From NCBI RefSeq assembly GCF_900090275.1, contig NZ_LT607755.1:1364001-1428000 (forward strand): a DNA stretch of 64,000 bases, in the 5' to 3' direction. The position numbers were made by a program, and so were the translations under genes. The notes under the pieces are model-generated. The model saw only the letters and a list, made by a program, of their open reading frames with translations. It searched no databases and had not been told where the DNA came from. This DNA comes from Micromonospora zamorensis (GTDB lineage Bacteria > Actinomycetota > Actinomycetes > Mycobacteriales > Micromonosporaceae). This document shows, in pieces, positions 25,154 to 34,492 of this stretch (the stretch's first letter is position 1; every line of letters begins with the position of its first letter).

Positions 25154-25170
25154 CCGGGGTCCGCCGGGCT
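25143..25170. terminator. Bidirectional hairpin between convergent genes
   Basis: AGCCCGGC (25143-25150) and GCCGGGCT (25163-25170) form an 8-bp stem that contains both stop regions of the convergent DinB and alcohol dehydrogenase genes. Confidence 0.45.
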
Positions 25171-26216
25171 CAGGGCACGATCACCGCCCGGCCGTCCAGT
25201 GTGCCGTCGCGCATCTGCCGGTACGCGTCGAGGGCGTCGTCCAGGGCGAAGGTGGTGGTCCTCGGCCGGATCAGGCCACGGGCACCCAGATCGAGCACCT
25301 CGACCAGCTCCGGGCGACTGCCCCAGTAGGTGGTAGCGATGCTCATCTCGTACGGCACCGAGAAGAACGACACCGCCACGGTGCCCCCTCCGATGCCCAC
25401 GATGGTCAGGTCACCGACGGTGCGGGCGGCCGCCACACCGAGCGCCATGGTGGCGTCCGCACCGACGAAGTCCAGCACCACGTCGGCACCCCGACCGCCG
25501 GTTGCCTCGCGGATCTCCTCGGCGGCGGTCGGACCCGACATCACGGTGCGGTCGGCGCCGCACTCCTCGGCCAGCCGCAGCGCCTCGGCGCGGGTGTCCA
25601 CCGCGATGACCCGCGCAGCTGTGGTGGCCTTGAGGATCTGCACGCCCACATGCCCCAGCCCGCCGACCCCGATGACCACTGCCGTGCTGCCCGGCGGCAG
25701 CTTCGCCCAGGACCGCCGGACGGCGTGGTACGGGGTGAGGCCCGCGTCGGTCAGCGGCGCGGCGTCCACCGGATCCAACCCCTCGGGAAGGGGTACGACG
25801 TGCCGGGCGTCCGGGACCAGCTCGAACTCGGCCATGCCGCCGTCCAGTCCAAGGCCGCCACCCCCGCTCGGCACCGGTGCACCGGCAGGGTTCTCGCAGT
25901 ACGGGTCGACGCCGACCCGGCAGCGGGCGCAGGTGCCACAGCCCCACGGGCCGAAGACGGCTACTGGTTGCCCGACGGACAGCCCGGTCACGCCGTCACC
26001 GAGGGCGTGCACCCAGCCAGAGTTCTCGTGGCCGAGGGTGAACGGTGGGTTCCAGGGCATGGCGCCCGGCTCGAAGTCGTCCATCAGGTGCAGGTCGGAA
26101 TGGCAGGCGCCGGCGCCGCCGATCCGGACCACCACCTGACCCGGCCCGGGCGTCGGATCGGGGACCTCGACCAACTCCGGTTCCGACTTCCACTCCTGCA
26201 ACCGCAGCGCGCGCAT
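25170..26216 (-). CDS. Zinc-dependent NAD(P) alcohol dehydrogenase (MDR family)
   Basis: A 348-aa medium-chain dehydrogenase. Catalytic zinc ligands are Cys38 (GACHSDLH), His63 and Glu64 (LGHENSG); structural zinc is bound by Cys93, Cys96, Cys99 and Cys107 (CGTCARCRVGVDPYC). The cofactor motif is GVGGLGHVG, with acidic Asp after the second strand (VIAVDTR) favouring NAD. Length is standard for tetrameric bacterial alcohol dehydrogenases acting on primary or aryl alcohols. The start is ATG 26216; the frame opens upstream without family sequence. Confidence 0.93.
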   Translation of the reverse strand: MRALRLQEWKSEPELVEVPDPTPGPGQVVVRIGGAGACHSDLHLMDDFEPGAMPWNPPFTLGHENSGWVHALGDGVTGLSVGQPVAVFGPWGCGTCARCRVGVDPYCENPAGAPVPSGGGGLGLDGGMAEFELVPDARHVVPLPEGLDPVDAAPLTDAGLTPYHAVRRSWAKLPPGSTAVVIGVGGLGHVGVQILKATTAARVIAVDTRAEALRLAEECGADRTVMSGPTAAEEIREATGGRGADVVLDFVGADATMALGVAAARTVGDLTIVGIGGGTVAVSFFSVPYEMSIATTYWGSRPELVEVLDLGARGLIRPRTTTFALDDALDAYRQMRDGTLDGRAVIVP

Positions 26217-26385
26217 CCGATGCTCCCGTCCGTCCTGACTCTCGGCTGGACCGGTGGCTGCCCGCTCTGCCGCCGCGCAAACGGGCCGACGCGGGCGCAA
26301 GCTCGGTGGCCCTCATCCGATGCGGGTGAACCGGCGTCACCCCGGCGCCGGTGATCCTGCGGAGAACCGTGGGGAGGGGAACCTG

Positions 26386-26805
26386 ATGCGTACGACGGCG
26401 GAGCAGTACCTGCGACAGCTGGATTCCGGCCGGCGCCCCGACCTGCCGGAAACCACAGCGGGCACACTGCGGCTGGACGTACGCGCCGACGGCTGCACCG
26501 ACCACTGGTATCTGACCATCTCCGACCAGCACGTCAACGTGGCCCGCTCGGCCGACGACGCCGAGCTGGTGGTCCGGGCGGACCGGTCGGTCGTCGACCA
26601 GATGGTCAACGGTGAGCTGCATCCGGGCGCGGCTCTGCTGCGCAACGAGCTGAGCGTGCAGGGCAACATCCAACTGTTGATGCTGCTGCGGCGAATCTTC
26701 CCGGGGCCGACCGGCGCCCGCCACCCGCGGGAGCTCGGCCGGGCCGCGTTGGCGCGCCGGGCACCGGAGCGGGACGCGGTGGCCACCGGGGAGGCCGGGC
26801 GGTGA
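26386..26805 (+). CDS. SCP2 sterol-binding domain protein
   Basis: A 139-aa protein consisting of an SCP2-like lipid-binding fold: TLRLDVRADGCTDHWYLTISD, then ADDAELVVRADRSVVDQMVNGELHPGAALLRNELSVQGNIQLL, the usual last strand/helix pair. A disordered basic tail of about 30 residues follows. Such proteins bind lipids or acyl groups, or act as accessory modules. ATG 26386 has GGGGAGGGG upstream. Its stop overlaps the next start by GTGA, so it is translationally coupled to a glycogen-debranching-type enzyme; the functional link is unclear. Confidence 0.85.
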   Translation: MRTTAEQYLRQLDSGRRPDLPETTAGTLRLDVRADGCTDHWYLTISDQHVNVARSADDAELVVRADRSVVDQMVNGELHPGAALLRNELSVQGNIQLLMLLRRIFPGPTGARHPRELGRAALARRAPERDAVATGEAGR

Positions 26806-28862
26806 GGCAGGAACTGCTCCACGTGATCGCCGGCAGCGTGTTCGCCAACAGCGACGCTCAGGGCGACATGGAGGTCGACCCGCAGCAGCCGGTCGGTCTC
26901 TTCGCGTTCGACACCCGCTTCCTGTCCCACTGGGTGCTCAGGGTCGACGGCGAGCGGATCAACGCGCTCTCCCGCGACGACATGACGTACTTCGAGACCC
27001 GGTTCTTCCTGGTGCCCGGCGCGGCGAGTCACTACGTCGACGCCGACGTCTCGATCATCCGACACCGGTCGATCCACGACTGTTTCCACGAGAAGATCAC
27101 CGTGCTCAATCACTCGGCGCAGCCCGCCGAGTTCACCGTACGGATGGAGATGGGCAGCGACTTCTCCGACATCGCCGAGCTCGGGCTCCGGCAGCGGACC
27201 GTCGAGGCCACCGCCGACTCGGCGAACAACCAGCTCGTGCTGCGCTATCAGCGGGACCGGTTCGTCCGCCAGACCACAGTGCGAAGCACCCTTCCCGTCG
27301 AGGTGGACGAGGGGGGAATGACGTTCCGGATCCGGATCGACGCCGAGGGGCAGTGGGAGACGGACCTGCACGTCGCCATGACCATGGGCGGCGAGGACGG
27401 CCAGGACATGCGCGCCCACCTCAAGTCGCACCAGTGGGCCGTGCGGACCGGGATGCGCGAGGACCTGGCGGACTGGATGGACCGGGCACCGCAGCTGGTG
27501 GCAGAGCGCCGCGGGCTGGAGGAGATGTACCGGGGCAGCCTGGCAGACCTGGCGGCGCTGCGGTACAGGCCGTTGTCGTACGACGATCGGGTGCCCGTCG
27601 CGGGTCTGCCGTGGACGATGTGGCTGTGCGGACGGCACAGCATCATCACCAGCCTCCAGACGATGGCGTTCACTCCCGAACTGGCCCCCGCGACGCTGCG
27701 CATGCTGGCGCTCATGCAGGGCGGTCAGCTCGACGACGACATCGACGAGGAGCCGGGCAAGATCCTGGCCCATCTGCGCTACGGCGAGTCCGGAGCGTTC
27801 GGCGACCGGGCGAACGCGCTGTACTACGGCTCGGCGGACACCACCCCGCTCTTCGTCGTCCTGCTCGACGAGTACGAGCGCTGGTCCGGTGACGCGGACC
27901 TGGTCCGCGAGCTGCGCCACCCGGCCCGGATGGCGTTGGACTGGATCGACGAGTACGGCGATCTGACCGGGGACGGCTACGTGCGCTACCAGCGTCGCAA
28001 CGAGCGGTACGGTGCGATCAACCAGGTCTGGAAGGACTCCCCGGAGTCGATCACCGACGCGAACGGCCGGCAACCCGCCTTTCCCCGCGCCACCTGCGAG
28101 GTGCAGGGCTACGTCTACGACGCCAAGATGCGTGGCGCCCGGCTGGCCCGGGAGTTCTGGGGTGACCCCGCGTACGCCGACCGTCTGGAGCGGGAAGCCG
28201 CGGCGCTGAAGGAGCGCTTCAACCGGGACTTCTGGCTGCCGCACCAGGAGTATTACGCGTTGGCCCTCGACCCGTACGGCGAGCCGGCCGACGCGCTGTC
28301 ATCCAACATCGGGCATCTGCTGTGGAGCGGGATCGTCCCGGACGACCGCGCCGGGGCGGTCGCCGAGCACCTGGTCGGGTCGCGGTTGTTCGGCGGTTGG
28401 GGGGTGCGCACCTTCGCCACCGGGCAGCGGTCGTACAACCCGATGGGCTCCCACCTGGGCGCCGTGTGGCCGGCGGACAACGCCCTGATCGCCGCCGGGC
28501 TGCGCCGCTACGGCTTCGACACCCAGGCAGCCACCATCGCGGCCGCCATCTTCGACATGGCACAGACCCTCGGTGGGGCGGTGCCGGAGATGATCGCCGG
28601 CCACGAGCGCCGGCTGACGAAGTATCCCGTCCAGTTGCCGGCGGCCGGGCGCCCGCAGGCGTGGTCGTCGGGTGCGCTGCTGATGCTGTTGAGCACCATG
28701 CTGGGGCTGCGACCCACCGGCGACAACCTGCTGGTGAACCCGGCCGTGCCGGCCGGCTTCGGTCGGTTGGACCTGTTGGACATCCCCGGTCGTTGGGGTC
28801 ACTCCGACGCCTACGCGAGGGACCGGAGCACCGCGCACAGGGCCCGCCCGCGGGAGCGCTGA
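26802..28862 (+). CDS. Glycogen debranching (amylo-alpha-1,6-glucosidase-type) family protein
   Basis: A 686-aa protein with an N-terminal beta-rich GDE_N-type domain (about 1-205: GLFAFDTRFLSHWVLRVDG) and an (alpha/alpha)6 barrel (about 235-660) with the motif PWTMWLCGRHSIITSLQT (270-287), GLVxDAN-like KDSPESITDANG and EVQGYVYDAKM. The family motif as I know it is usually GRDSIIT; here residue 279 is His instead of Asp, which may alter activity. It probably hydrolyses alpha-glucosidic bonds in glycogen, trehalose-type oligosaccharides or glucosylated compounds. The start is GTG 26802, overlapping the SCP2 gene. Confidence 0.85.
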   Translation: MRQELLHVIAGSVFANSDAQGDMEVDPQQPVGLFAFDTRFLSHWVLRVDGERINALSRDDMTYFETRFFLVPGAASHYVDADVSIIRHRSIHDCFHEKITVLNHSAQPAEFTVRMEMGSDFSDIAELGLRQRTVEATADSANNQLVLRYQRDRFVRQTTVRSTLPVEVDEGGMTFRIRIDAEGQWETDLHVAMTMGGEDGQDMRAHLKSHQWAVRTGMREDLADWMDRAPQLVAERRGLEEMYRGSLADLAALRYRPLSYDDRVPVAGLPWTMWLCGRHSIITSLQTMAFTPELAPATLRMLALMQGGQLDDDIDEEPGKILAHLRYGESGAFGDRANALYYGSADTTPLFVVLLDEYERWSGDADLVRELRHPARMALDWIDEYGDLTGDGYVRYQRRNERYGAINQVWKDSPESITDANGRQPAFPRATCEVQGYVYDAKMRGARLAREFWGDPAYADRLEREAAALKERFNRDFWLPHQEYYALALDPYGEPADALSSNIGHLLWSGIVPDDRAGAVAEHLVGSRLFGGWGVRTFATGQRSYNPMGSHLGAVWPADNALIAAGLRRYGFDTQAATIAAAIFDMAQTLGGAVPEMIAGHERRLTKYPVQLPAAGRPQAWSSGALLMLLSTMLGLRPTGDNLLVNPAVPAGFGRLDLLDIPGRWGHSDAYARDRSTAHRARPRER

Positions 28863-28896
28863 GACCCGCCGCCGTCGACGCTCAACGGCGCCCCGG

Positions 28897-29400
28897 TCAG
28901 CCCATGGTCCTGGCGCCGTCGATCGACTCCCGCAGGATGTCGGCGTGCCCGGCATGCTGGGACGTCTCGGCGATCAGGTGCAGCAGCACCCGACGAACCG
29001 TCCAACTCGCACCCGGCTCGAACCACGGCGCCTGCGGCAGCGGGTGTGCCGCGTCCAGGTCGAGGGTGGCGACCAGCTCGTCGGTCTGGGCAGCCACCCC
29101 CTGGAATCGCTCGACGAGCCCGGCCAGGGTCTCGCCCGGCTCCATCCGGAACTGACCGACCCAGTCGACGGCCTCGCGCTCCATCGCCTCCGCGCCGCCC
29201 ACGGCGAAGAGCATCCAGCGGTGCTCGATGCCGGCAACGTGCTTGACGAGGCCACCGAGGCTGAGCGCGCTGACCGTCGGGCAGGTGGCCGCCTGCTCGT
29301 CGGTGAGCCCGTCGACGGTCTGCAGGAGGAAACCGCGATGCCTGCGCAGACTCTGCAACAGGTCGGCCCGCTCACCGGTGAGCTGCTCCGTGCTGGTCAT
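28897..29400 (-). CDS. DinB/DUF664 family protein
   Basis: A 167-aa DinB-like four-helix protein with the DUF664 pattern SLGGLVKHVAGIEHRWM (metal-ligand His residues) and LLHLIAETSQHAGHADILRE (C-terminal His ligands). It is a likely thiol-dependent transferase or hydrolase of unknown substrate. The start is ATG 29400; the frame continues upstream without homology. It is convergent with the debranching-enzyme gene and divergent from the DUF72 gene. Confidence 0.88.
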   Translation of the reverse strand: MTSTEQLTGERADLLQSLRRHRGFLLQTVDGLTDEQAATCPTVSALSLGGLVKHVAGIEHRWMLFAVGGAEAMEREAVDWVGQFRMEPGETLAGLVERFQGVAAQTDELVATLDLDAAHPLPQAPWFEPGASWTVRRVLLHLIAETSQHAGHADILRESIDGARTMG

Positions 29401-29553
29401 GCCGCCACCCTTCGTCGCTGTGCGCTCGACACCCGAAATCTCATCCGGTGTCACCGTAGGACGAGGCACCGACACTTCCCGGGCGCGACACCGGGGCGAC
29501 GCGCGACCCGCCAGCGGTTGCCGATCCGCGCCGGCGGCCGTCCACTGAATGAC

Positions 29554-30474
29554 ATGGGTGTAATCAAGGTGGGCACGTCGTCCTGGGCGGACCAGTCGCT
29601 GCTGCGCTCCGGGTGGTATCCGCGCTCGGCCAACACACCGGCCCGTCGACTGGGCTTCTACGCCGGCCGGTTCCCGTTGGTCGAGGTGGACACGTCCTAC
29701 TACGCCGTCCCGGTGCCCGAAACCACGCAGGGCTGGGTCGACGCCACCCCGGACGACTTCACCTTCGACGTCAAGGCGTTCAGCCTCTTCACCGGCCACC
29801 CGACGCCGGTCGCCGCGCTGCCCCGGGACCTGCGCCCGGCGGGCGGCCCGAGCCGGATCCGCCGCCGGGACCTGCCGCCGGAGGCGTACGACGAGTTGTG
29901 GGCCCGGTTTCGCGCGGCCCTCGACCCGATGGCTGCGGCCGGCAAGCTGGGTGTGGTGCTGTTGCAGTTCCCACCGTGGCTGGCCCGCGGCGTCGCGGCC
30001 GAACGCCGGATCGTCGAGCTGGCGCAGCGCTGCCGGCCGTGGCGGGTCGGCGTGGAGCTGCGGCACCGGTCCTGGTTCGACGGTCCGGCCGCGGCGGACA
30101 CCCTGGACCTGCTGCGCGCGCACGACCTGTCCCTGGTCTGCGTCGACATGCCGCAGGGGCATCCGTCGTCGGTGCCACCGATCCTCACCACGACGGCGGA
30201 GCCGGCGATCGTCCGGTTCCACGGCCACAGTGCGGCCTGGCGGGACGGCGACAAGCAGGAGAAGTTCCGGTACGCGTACGCCGAGGACGAGCTTCGGCAC
30301 TGGGCCGGTCTGCTGGCCGAGCTGGCCACCGAGGCCGACGACCTGCACGTGCTGTTCAACAACTGCTGCGCCGGGCAGTCCCAACGCGACGCCACCCGGC
30401 TGGCGCAACTGCTCGCCGAGACGATGATCGCCGATCAGGCTGTCCCGGCCCGGGCGGCGTCGCCCACCGGTTGA
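29554..30474 (+). CDS. DUF72 family protein
   Basis: A 306-aa TIM-barrel-like protein with DUF72 signatures: VGTSSWADQSLLRSGWYP at the start, LVEVDTSYYAVP, FTFDVKAFSLFTGH, LLQFPPW, GVELRHRSWF and the C-terminal LHVLFNNCCAGQSQRDA. It is similar to YecE-type proteins of unknown function. The start is ATG 29554 with no evident Shine-Dalgarno, so it may be leaderless. Length is normal for the actinobacterial branch. Confidence 0.9.
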   Translation: MGVIKVGTSSWADQSLLRSGWYPRSANTPARRLGFYAGRFPLVEVDTSYYAVPVPETTQGWVDATPDDFTFDVKAFSLFTGHPTPVAALPRDLRPAGGPSRIRRRDLPPEAYDELWARFRAALDPMAAAGKLGVVLLQFPPWLARGVAAERRIVELAQRCRPWRVGVELRHRSWFDGPAAADTLDLLRAHDLSLVCVDMPQGHPSSVPPILTTTAEPAIVRFHGHSAAWRDGDKQEKFRYAYAEDELRHWAGLLAELATEADDLHVLFNNCCAGQSQRDATRLAQLLAETMIADQAVPARAASPTG

Positions 30475-30498
30475 CGATCGGGAGGGCCGGCGTTCGGG

Positions 30499-30870
30499 TC
30501 AGGAGCGCCGACCCCGGGCACGGAACGCGTCCTGCGTCGACTCGCCGATGTCCGCGTCGTCGGGGAAGGTCCGGCCGCTGGGCGCCGGGTCGGGTGGGGC
30601 ACCCGGACCGGCCATCGTCGTGCGGGTCGGCTCCACCGAACCGAAGCCGTGCCGTCCCGCCGGGTCGGACGGCCCCGCCGGGGCACCCGCGCGTCGCTCT
30701 CCGCGCCGCCCCTCGGGCACCGCGGTCTCCTCGCTGCCCTCGTCCATCGGTGAATCCTCGTCCGTGCCCCAGGGCGCGTCGGCGTCGAAGCCGTCGCTGG
30801 TGCCCCACGGCTTCACCGCCTCCGGCTCCTGCCGGTCGTTGTCGCCCCTGCGTGCCTCGTACGCCGCCAT
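30499..30870 (-). CDS. Disordered hydrophilic hypothetical protein
   Basis: A 123-aa polar protein rich in Gly, Pro, Asp, Glu and Arg with no hydrophobic segment. It contains a duplicated acidic PWGT unit (KPWGTSDGFDADAPWGTDED). It ends with QDAFRARGRRS. ATG 30870 follows GGGGTGG. No family is recognised; the repeat and consistent codon bias support it as real. Confidence 0.5.
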   Translation of the reverse strand: MAAYEARRGDNDRQEPEAVKPWGTSDGFDADAPWGTDEDSPMDEGSEETAVPEGRRGERRAGAPAGPSDPAGRHGFGSVEPTRTTMAGPGAPPDPAPSGRTFPDDADIGESTQDAFRARGRRS

Positions 30871-31028
30871 GGCCACCCCGCTCGTCGGTCCGCCGCTACC
30901 GGCGGACGGTGTGCCGTCTCCGCCCACCGTCGTCGCCACCTGGCCTGCGCGGCGCGTCGATGAGCCTGCGTAGGGCCAGCCAGCGCCCCGCCGTCGAGGT
31001 GGCGGCGGGACGCCGGCCGGCCCGACGT

Positions 31029-31658
31029 TCAGCGTCCGGCCATCGCCATCGGCCGCTTGCCGTTGCTCATCCCCGCCATCTTGATCATGGTCTTCGAGGC
31101 GCTCTTCATCCCGCCGCCCCGGCCGAGCATCCCCCGGAACACCTGCCCGGGCTTCTGCTGCTCGCCCATGTACGCGGTGACCACCACCAGGGTCCCGGTC
31201 AGTGCCGGAATGGCCCACTGGAGCAGCTTCATCTGCCGCTGCGAGGAGGCCACACTGGCCGGAGTCTGGTGGTTCGGTTCGGTGGCGCCGCTCACCGACG
31301 GGCCACCCGCCTTCTCCAACCGCATGCCGAGCAACCGGCTGTAACCGGTCACCGCGAGGGCCCCGATCGTCAACGCGGTCTTGATGACGCTCGTCCTGGC
31401 GACGCCGGACTGGGCCGCCACTCGTGGGCTCTCCGTCACCAGCTCGCCCACCGCACCGGCCAGGTGTGCGCCGATCGCCGCCGCGTTGACGGGGGTCCAC
31501 CTGGACCATCCCGCCGAGGCGACCGGGAGTCGCTGGGTCGAGTCGCTGATTTTCGCCGCTGCGCCGTTGACACCGAAGGCACCCATGAGGGAGCCGCCAA
31601 ACCAGGCCGCCAGGCCCAGATCGTGCATCGAGCGCAGTGCGGTATGCCGTTCGGACAT
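31029..31658 (-). CDS. Conserved actinobacterial membrane protein, unknown
   Basis: A 209-aa protein with about four hydrophobic helices (LAAWFGGSLMGAFGVNGAA, NAAAIGAHLAGAVGELV, TALTIGALAVTGYSRLLG, WAIPALTGTLVVVTAYMGEQQ) and a basic, Gly/Met-rich C-terminal tail. ATG 31658 is preceded by AAGGGGAT. It resembles a conserved hypothetical family of Micromonospora and Streptomyces that I cannot name. It lies next to two small hydrophilic proteins of stress-protein character. Confidence 0.65.
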   Translation of the reverse strand: MSERHTALRSMHDLGLAAWFGGSLMGAFGVNGAAAKISDSTQRLPVASAGWSRWTPVNAAAIGAHLAGAVGELVTESPRVAAQSGVARTSVIKTALTIGALAVTGYSRLLGMRLEKAGGPSVSGATEPNHQTPASVASSQRQMKLLQWAIPALTGTLVVVTAYMGEQQKPGQVFRGMLGRGGGMKSASKTMIKMAGMSNGKRPMAMAGR

Positions 31659-31854
31659 GTGATCCCCTTCCGCCGTGTCGGGCGCTGCGGCTTACCCGCC
31701 GGTCGGGCGGCTAACCCCGCCCCGTGCGGGCCGATCCACCCCGTACCGGGCAGCCAGGGGACGTTGCGGGCGCCGCTGGGCCGTATCGCGCAAGCAGGAG
31801 TCGTCCGCGCGGTGGCGGGTAGATCCCGAGCGACGCCGACGAGAGGGGAACGCG

Positions 31855-32025
31855 ATGTCGCAGCCGGACGAGAGCCGGGAGAAGACCCCCAAGACAGACG
31901 CTGTGCTCATGCACCCGGACAACGACCCGCACAAGAACACCGCGGAGGTCGCGCCGCGCAAGGATCACGCGGCGATCCAGGTGGAGCGCGACGATGAGTT
32001 GGTGCCGCTGGAGCGGGACGAGTGA
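31855..32025 (+). CDS. Small hydrophilic protein (56 aa), hypothetical
   Basis: It begins at ATG 31855, preceded by GAGAGGGG. The product is strongly charged (DESREKTPKTDAV, VERDDELVPLERDE), without hydrophobic segments, and likely disordered. It is divergent from the membrane protein gene at 31658 with a 196-bp gap. No family is recognised. Confidence 0.5.
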   Translation: MSQPDESREKTPKTDAVLMHPDNDPHKNTAEVAPRKDHAAIQVERDDELVPLERDE

Positions 32026-32067
32026 GTCGGCCGGCCGGGCCGTCGCACGGCGACCGGCCGGTACGAC

Positions 32068-32931
32068 TCAGCGTGGCGGCAGGTCGCCGGCGAACTCGGC
32101 GACCCGCCGCGCCAGCGGTGCGCCCGCGCGGACCCAGGTGAAGTGGTCCAGCGGCGCGCCGGCCTGGGCCACTGTGTAGCGCTCCCGGGTCACCGGGGCC
32201 GTGGCGAGCTTCTCGCAGAGGTTGTCCACGGTCTCGTGTGGGGTGAACTGGTCGTCGTCCACACTGACGGCCAGCACCGGTGTCCGCACCGCGCGTACCG
32301 CCGCCTCGGTGTCCGTGCCGTTGAGCCGGGGGAACCGGCCGGTGCGCGCGGTGTACGCCCAGTCGCGGATCACGCCGCGCGCCTGCCGGCCGCCGAACCC
32401 CCACCCCGGCCACACGCCGAGCAGCGCCGTGGTGGCAGCGATCCCCTGGGTGTACGGCAGCACGCCGAGGCCGCGCCGACCCGGATAGTTGCGCCAGTAC
32501 GGGATGCCGACAGCGATCAGCGCCAGCCCGTCCACCTCGTCGCCGCCGTGCAGGGCGAGGTGCAGCAGGGCGGCCTGCCCACCGAGCGAGTGCCCGACCA
32601 GCAACCGGGTGCGCCCGTCCAGTCGTGGCTTGAGCGCGGCCAGCACGGCGCCGACGTCGGCGGCCAGCTCCGGGTAGCCGTACCGGTCGGCCCGGCTCGG
32701 CGTGGGGGTGCTCGCCCCGGTGCCACGCAGGTCGGCGACGACCACGGCCAGCCCGGCGGCGCGCAGCTCGGCGGCGAAGGGCCGGTAGTAACGGGCGCGG
32801 ACGCCCATCGCGGGCCAGATCACGGCGACCGGCGCATCCGTCACACCGGTCGGCTCCGGATAGACCTGCACACCCAGCCGACCACCGTCGATCTCGACGA
32901 ACTCCTGCGCGTACTCCGGATCCCCGTTCAC
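32068..32931 (-). CDS. Alpha/beta hydrolase
   Basis: A 287-aa Ser hydrolase with nucleophile elbow GHSLGG (about 113-118), a catalytic Asp in VSVDDDQFTP and His in APLDHFTWVRAG. The lid region has several Trp residues. It resembles the YheT/serine aminopeptidase-like (Hydrolase_4) group; substrate unknown. The start is ATG 32931. The gene precedes a strong terminator belonging to the SGNH gene, so it is transcribed separately. Confidence 0.87.
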   Translation of the reverse strand: MNGDPEYAQEFVEIDGGRLGVQVYPEPTGVTDAPVAVIWPAMGVRARYYRPFAAELRAAGLAVVVADLRGTGASTPTPSRADRYGYPELAADVGAVLAALKPRLDGRTRLLVGHSLGGQAALLHLALHGGDEVDGLALIAVGIPYWRNYPGRRGLGVLPYTQGIAATTALLGVWPGWGFGGRQARGVIRDWAYTARTGRFPRLNGTDTEAAVRAVRTPVLAVSVDDDQFTPHETVDNLCEKLATAPVTRERYTVAQAGAPLDHFTWVRAGAPLARRVAEFAGDLPPR

Positions 32932-32987
32932 CGGCCCAGCCTACGGCCTGACGTTACTGACGGGTAGCCGCAGGTGGTCGACGCGAC

Positions 32988-33015
32988 GGAGGCCCCGCCG
33001 ATCGGCGGGGCCTCC
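32988..33015 (-). terminator. Strong hairpin terminator after the SGNH hydrolase gene
   Basis: GGAGGCCCCGCC (32988-32999), loop GATC, GGCGGGGCCTCC (33004-33015): a perfect 12-bp stem, 15 bp after the SGNH stop. There is no U-run; it is an efficient GC-type terminator in actinomycetes. Confidence 0.75.
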
Positions 33016-33030
33016 GGGATGGCGACGCGG

Positions 33031-34287
33031 TCAGGAGACGGAGATCGTCCCGTTGCCGGCGCGGACGCAGGCCACCGACCGGGCGCTGGTGGAGGCCGCG
33101 CCGCTAAGGCACTGGCCGAGCACCTGATGCCCGGTGGCGTTCGGGTGCCACGACTCCTGGCAGGTCTGGAAGTAGCTGACGCAGGTGTTGGCGATCCGCT
33201 GGATGGCGATCTTGTCCTTGCCGGCGAGGCTGGTGACGAAGGTGCCGGTCGCGCCGTCCTGGAGCCGGATCGGCGTGGCGAGCGAGCCCGTCGGGCTGCT
33301 CGTCTGCTCACAGAGCCGGGCGCCGTTGAAGGCCTGCTGCACGTTCAGGTACACCAGGTCGTCGCCGGGGAACTCGGCGGCCAGAGTGTCCCGGGTGGAC
33401 TTCACGATGGTGCCCAGAGCCTGCGAGAAGCGGTGCCCGGGGGCCAGGCTGGCCCGGTGGATCGGGCAACCGGCCGCGTACCGCTCGGCACCCAGGTCGC
33501 GGAACTTGTCGCGGGTGTCGTCCCGGCTGTCCTCCTCGTGGAACTGCGGGTTCAGGTCCAGCGGCAACGGGTTCGTGTAGTCCTGGAACACCACCCGGTG
33601 CTGTCCGTCCGCGTCCACCTGGTCCAGGGTGGTCAGCAGCTGGCGTACGGCGGCGGTGGTCTCCGCGGTCGCGGCGCTGATCTGCGCTGCGGTGGCCAGG
33701 TCGGCGTCGCTGCACGGCTTCTGCTCCACCGGGCCACCCAGGTACGCCCAGAACTCCCACCAGCCGGTCCACGCGTCGGCGATGAACCGGTTGGCGCACT
33801 TCTCCGCGACGCTGCCGAACGTGAACGAGCTGTTGTTGGAGCCCAGGCCGATCAGCACCAGGTCGATGTCCTGGGTCTGCGCGACGGCGCGGAGCTGGTC
33901 GATCTGCGCGGCCACCGTGCGGCCCTTCTCCCGGGCGGCGGAGGCGGTGGCGATGTCGCGTGGCTGGCCGCCGGAGCAGGCCAGGTTGAACCGGTTCTGG
34001 ATGCCCGGCAGGTTGGCCTTGTTCAGCGAGGCGTTCGCCGACCGGTGGCAGAAGAACGCGTTGTTGTTGGCCGCTGTCCAACCGGGGAAGCCCTGGGCGA
34101 CCCCGTTGACGTCGACCACCGGGGTGTACGCCCCGGCGCCCTCGCCGCTGATGAAGCTGTCCCCGAGTGCCACCGCGGCGGTGGGCAGCGCGGCGGACGC
34201 GGGTGCGGGCAGCGCGACGGCTGTCGACAGCGCGGCCATGGCGATCGTTAGTCCCGCGGCAAGCGCGGTACGGCGGAACCTGGGCAT
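33031..34287 (-). CDS. Secreted SGNH/GDSL hydrolase
   Basis: A 418-aa exported esterase/lipase-like protein. It has a Sec signal peptide (about 1-32, ending PAPASA), block I ALGDSFISGEG with nucleophile Ser, block III GLGSNNSSF, and block V ESWHPNATGH with the catalytic His. Cysteines (for example Cys in FFCHR, FNLACSG, KPCSD) are consistent with disulfides outside the cell. ATG 34287 has GGATGGGGG upstream; an ATG at 34302 lacks one. It acts on esters of lipids or polysaccharides, substrate unknown. A TTGACG -35-like box lies near 34356-34361 (minus strand). Confidence 0.9.
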   Translation of the reverse strand: MPRFRRTALAAGLTIAMAALSTAVALPAPASAALPTAAVALGDSFISGEGAGAYTPVVDVNGVAQGFPGWTAANNNAFFCHRSANASLNKANLPGIQNRFNLACSGGQPRDIATASAAREKGRTVAAQIDQLRAVAQTQDIDLVLIGLGSNNSSFTFGSVAEKCANRFIADAWTGWWEFWAYLGGPVEQKPCSDADLATAAQISAATAETTAAVRQLLTTLDQVDADGQHRVVFQDYTNPLPLDLNPQFHEEDSRDDTRDKFRDLGAERYAAGCPIHRASLAPGHRFSQALGTIVKSTRDTLAAEFPGDDLVYLNVQQAFNGARLCEQTSSPTGSLATPIRLQDGATGTFVTSLAGKDKIAIQRIANTCVSYFQTCQESWHPNATGHQVLGQCLSGAASTSARSVACVRAGNGTISVS

Positions 34288-34492
34288 GGGGCCCCCATCC
34301 ATCGAAAGATGAAAGATTCTCTGAGAGCGAGATCAGATCACCCCTGTGCGACGGGCGTCAATGGCCCGTAACAGAATTTCGATGAAAGACATGCGCGCGT
34401 AGACGTGCCGTGCGCCTCGCCGAGGCGGACCAGCACTTCCGGATGACAGTGGCCGTCGACCACGCCGGCCTTCGCCGGGTGGCCGCGCCGAG

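Noticed and set aside
34304..34317. Direct repeat GAAAGAT twice just upstream of the SGNH hydrolase start
   Set aside because: Too short to support as an operator; it may be chance in a locally AT-richer leader.
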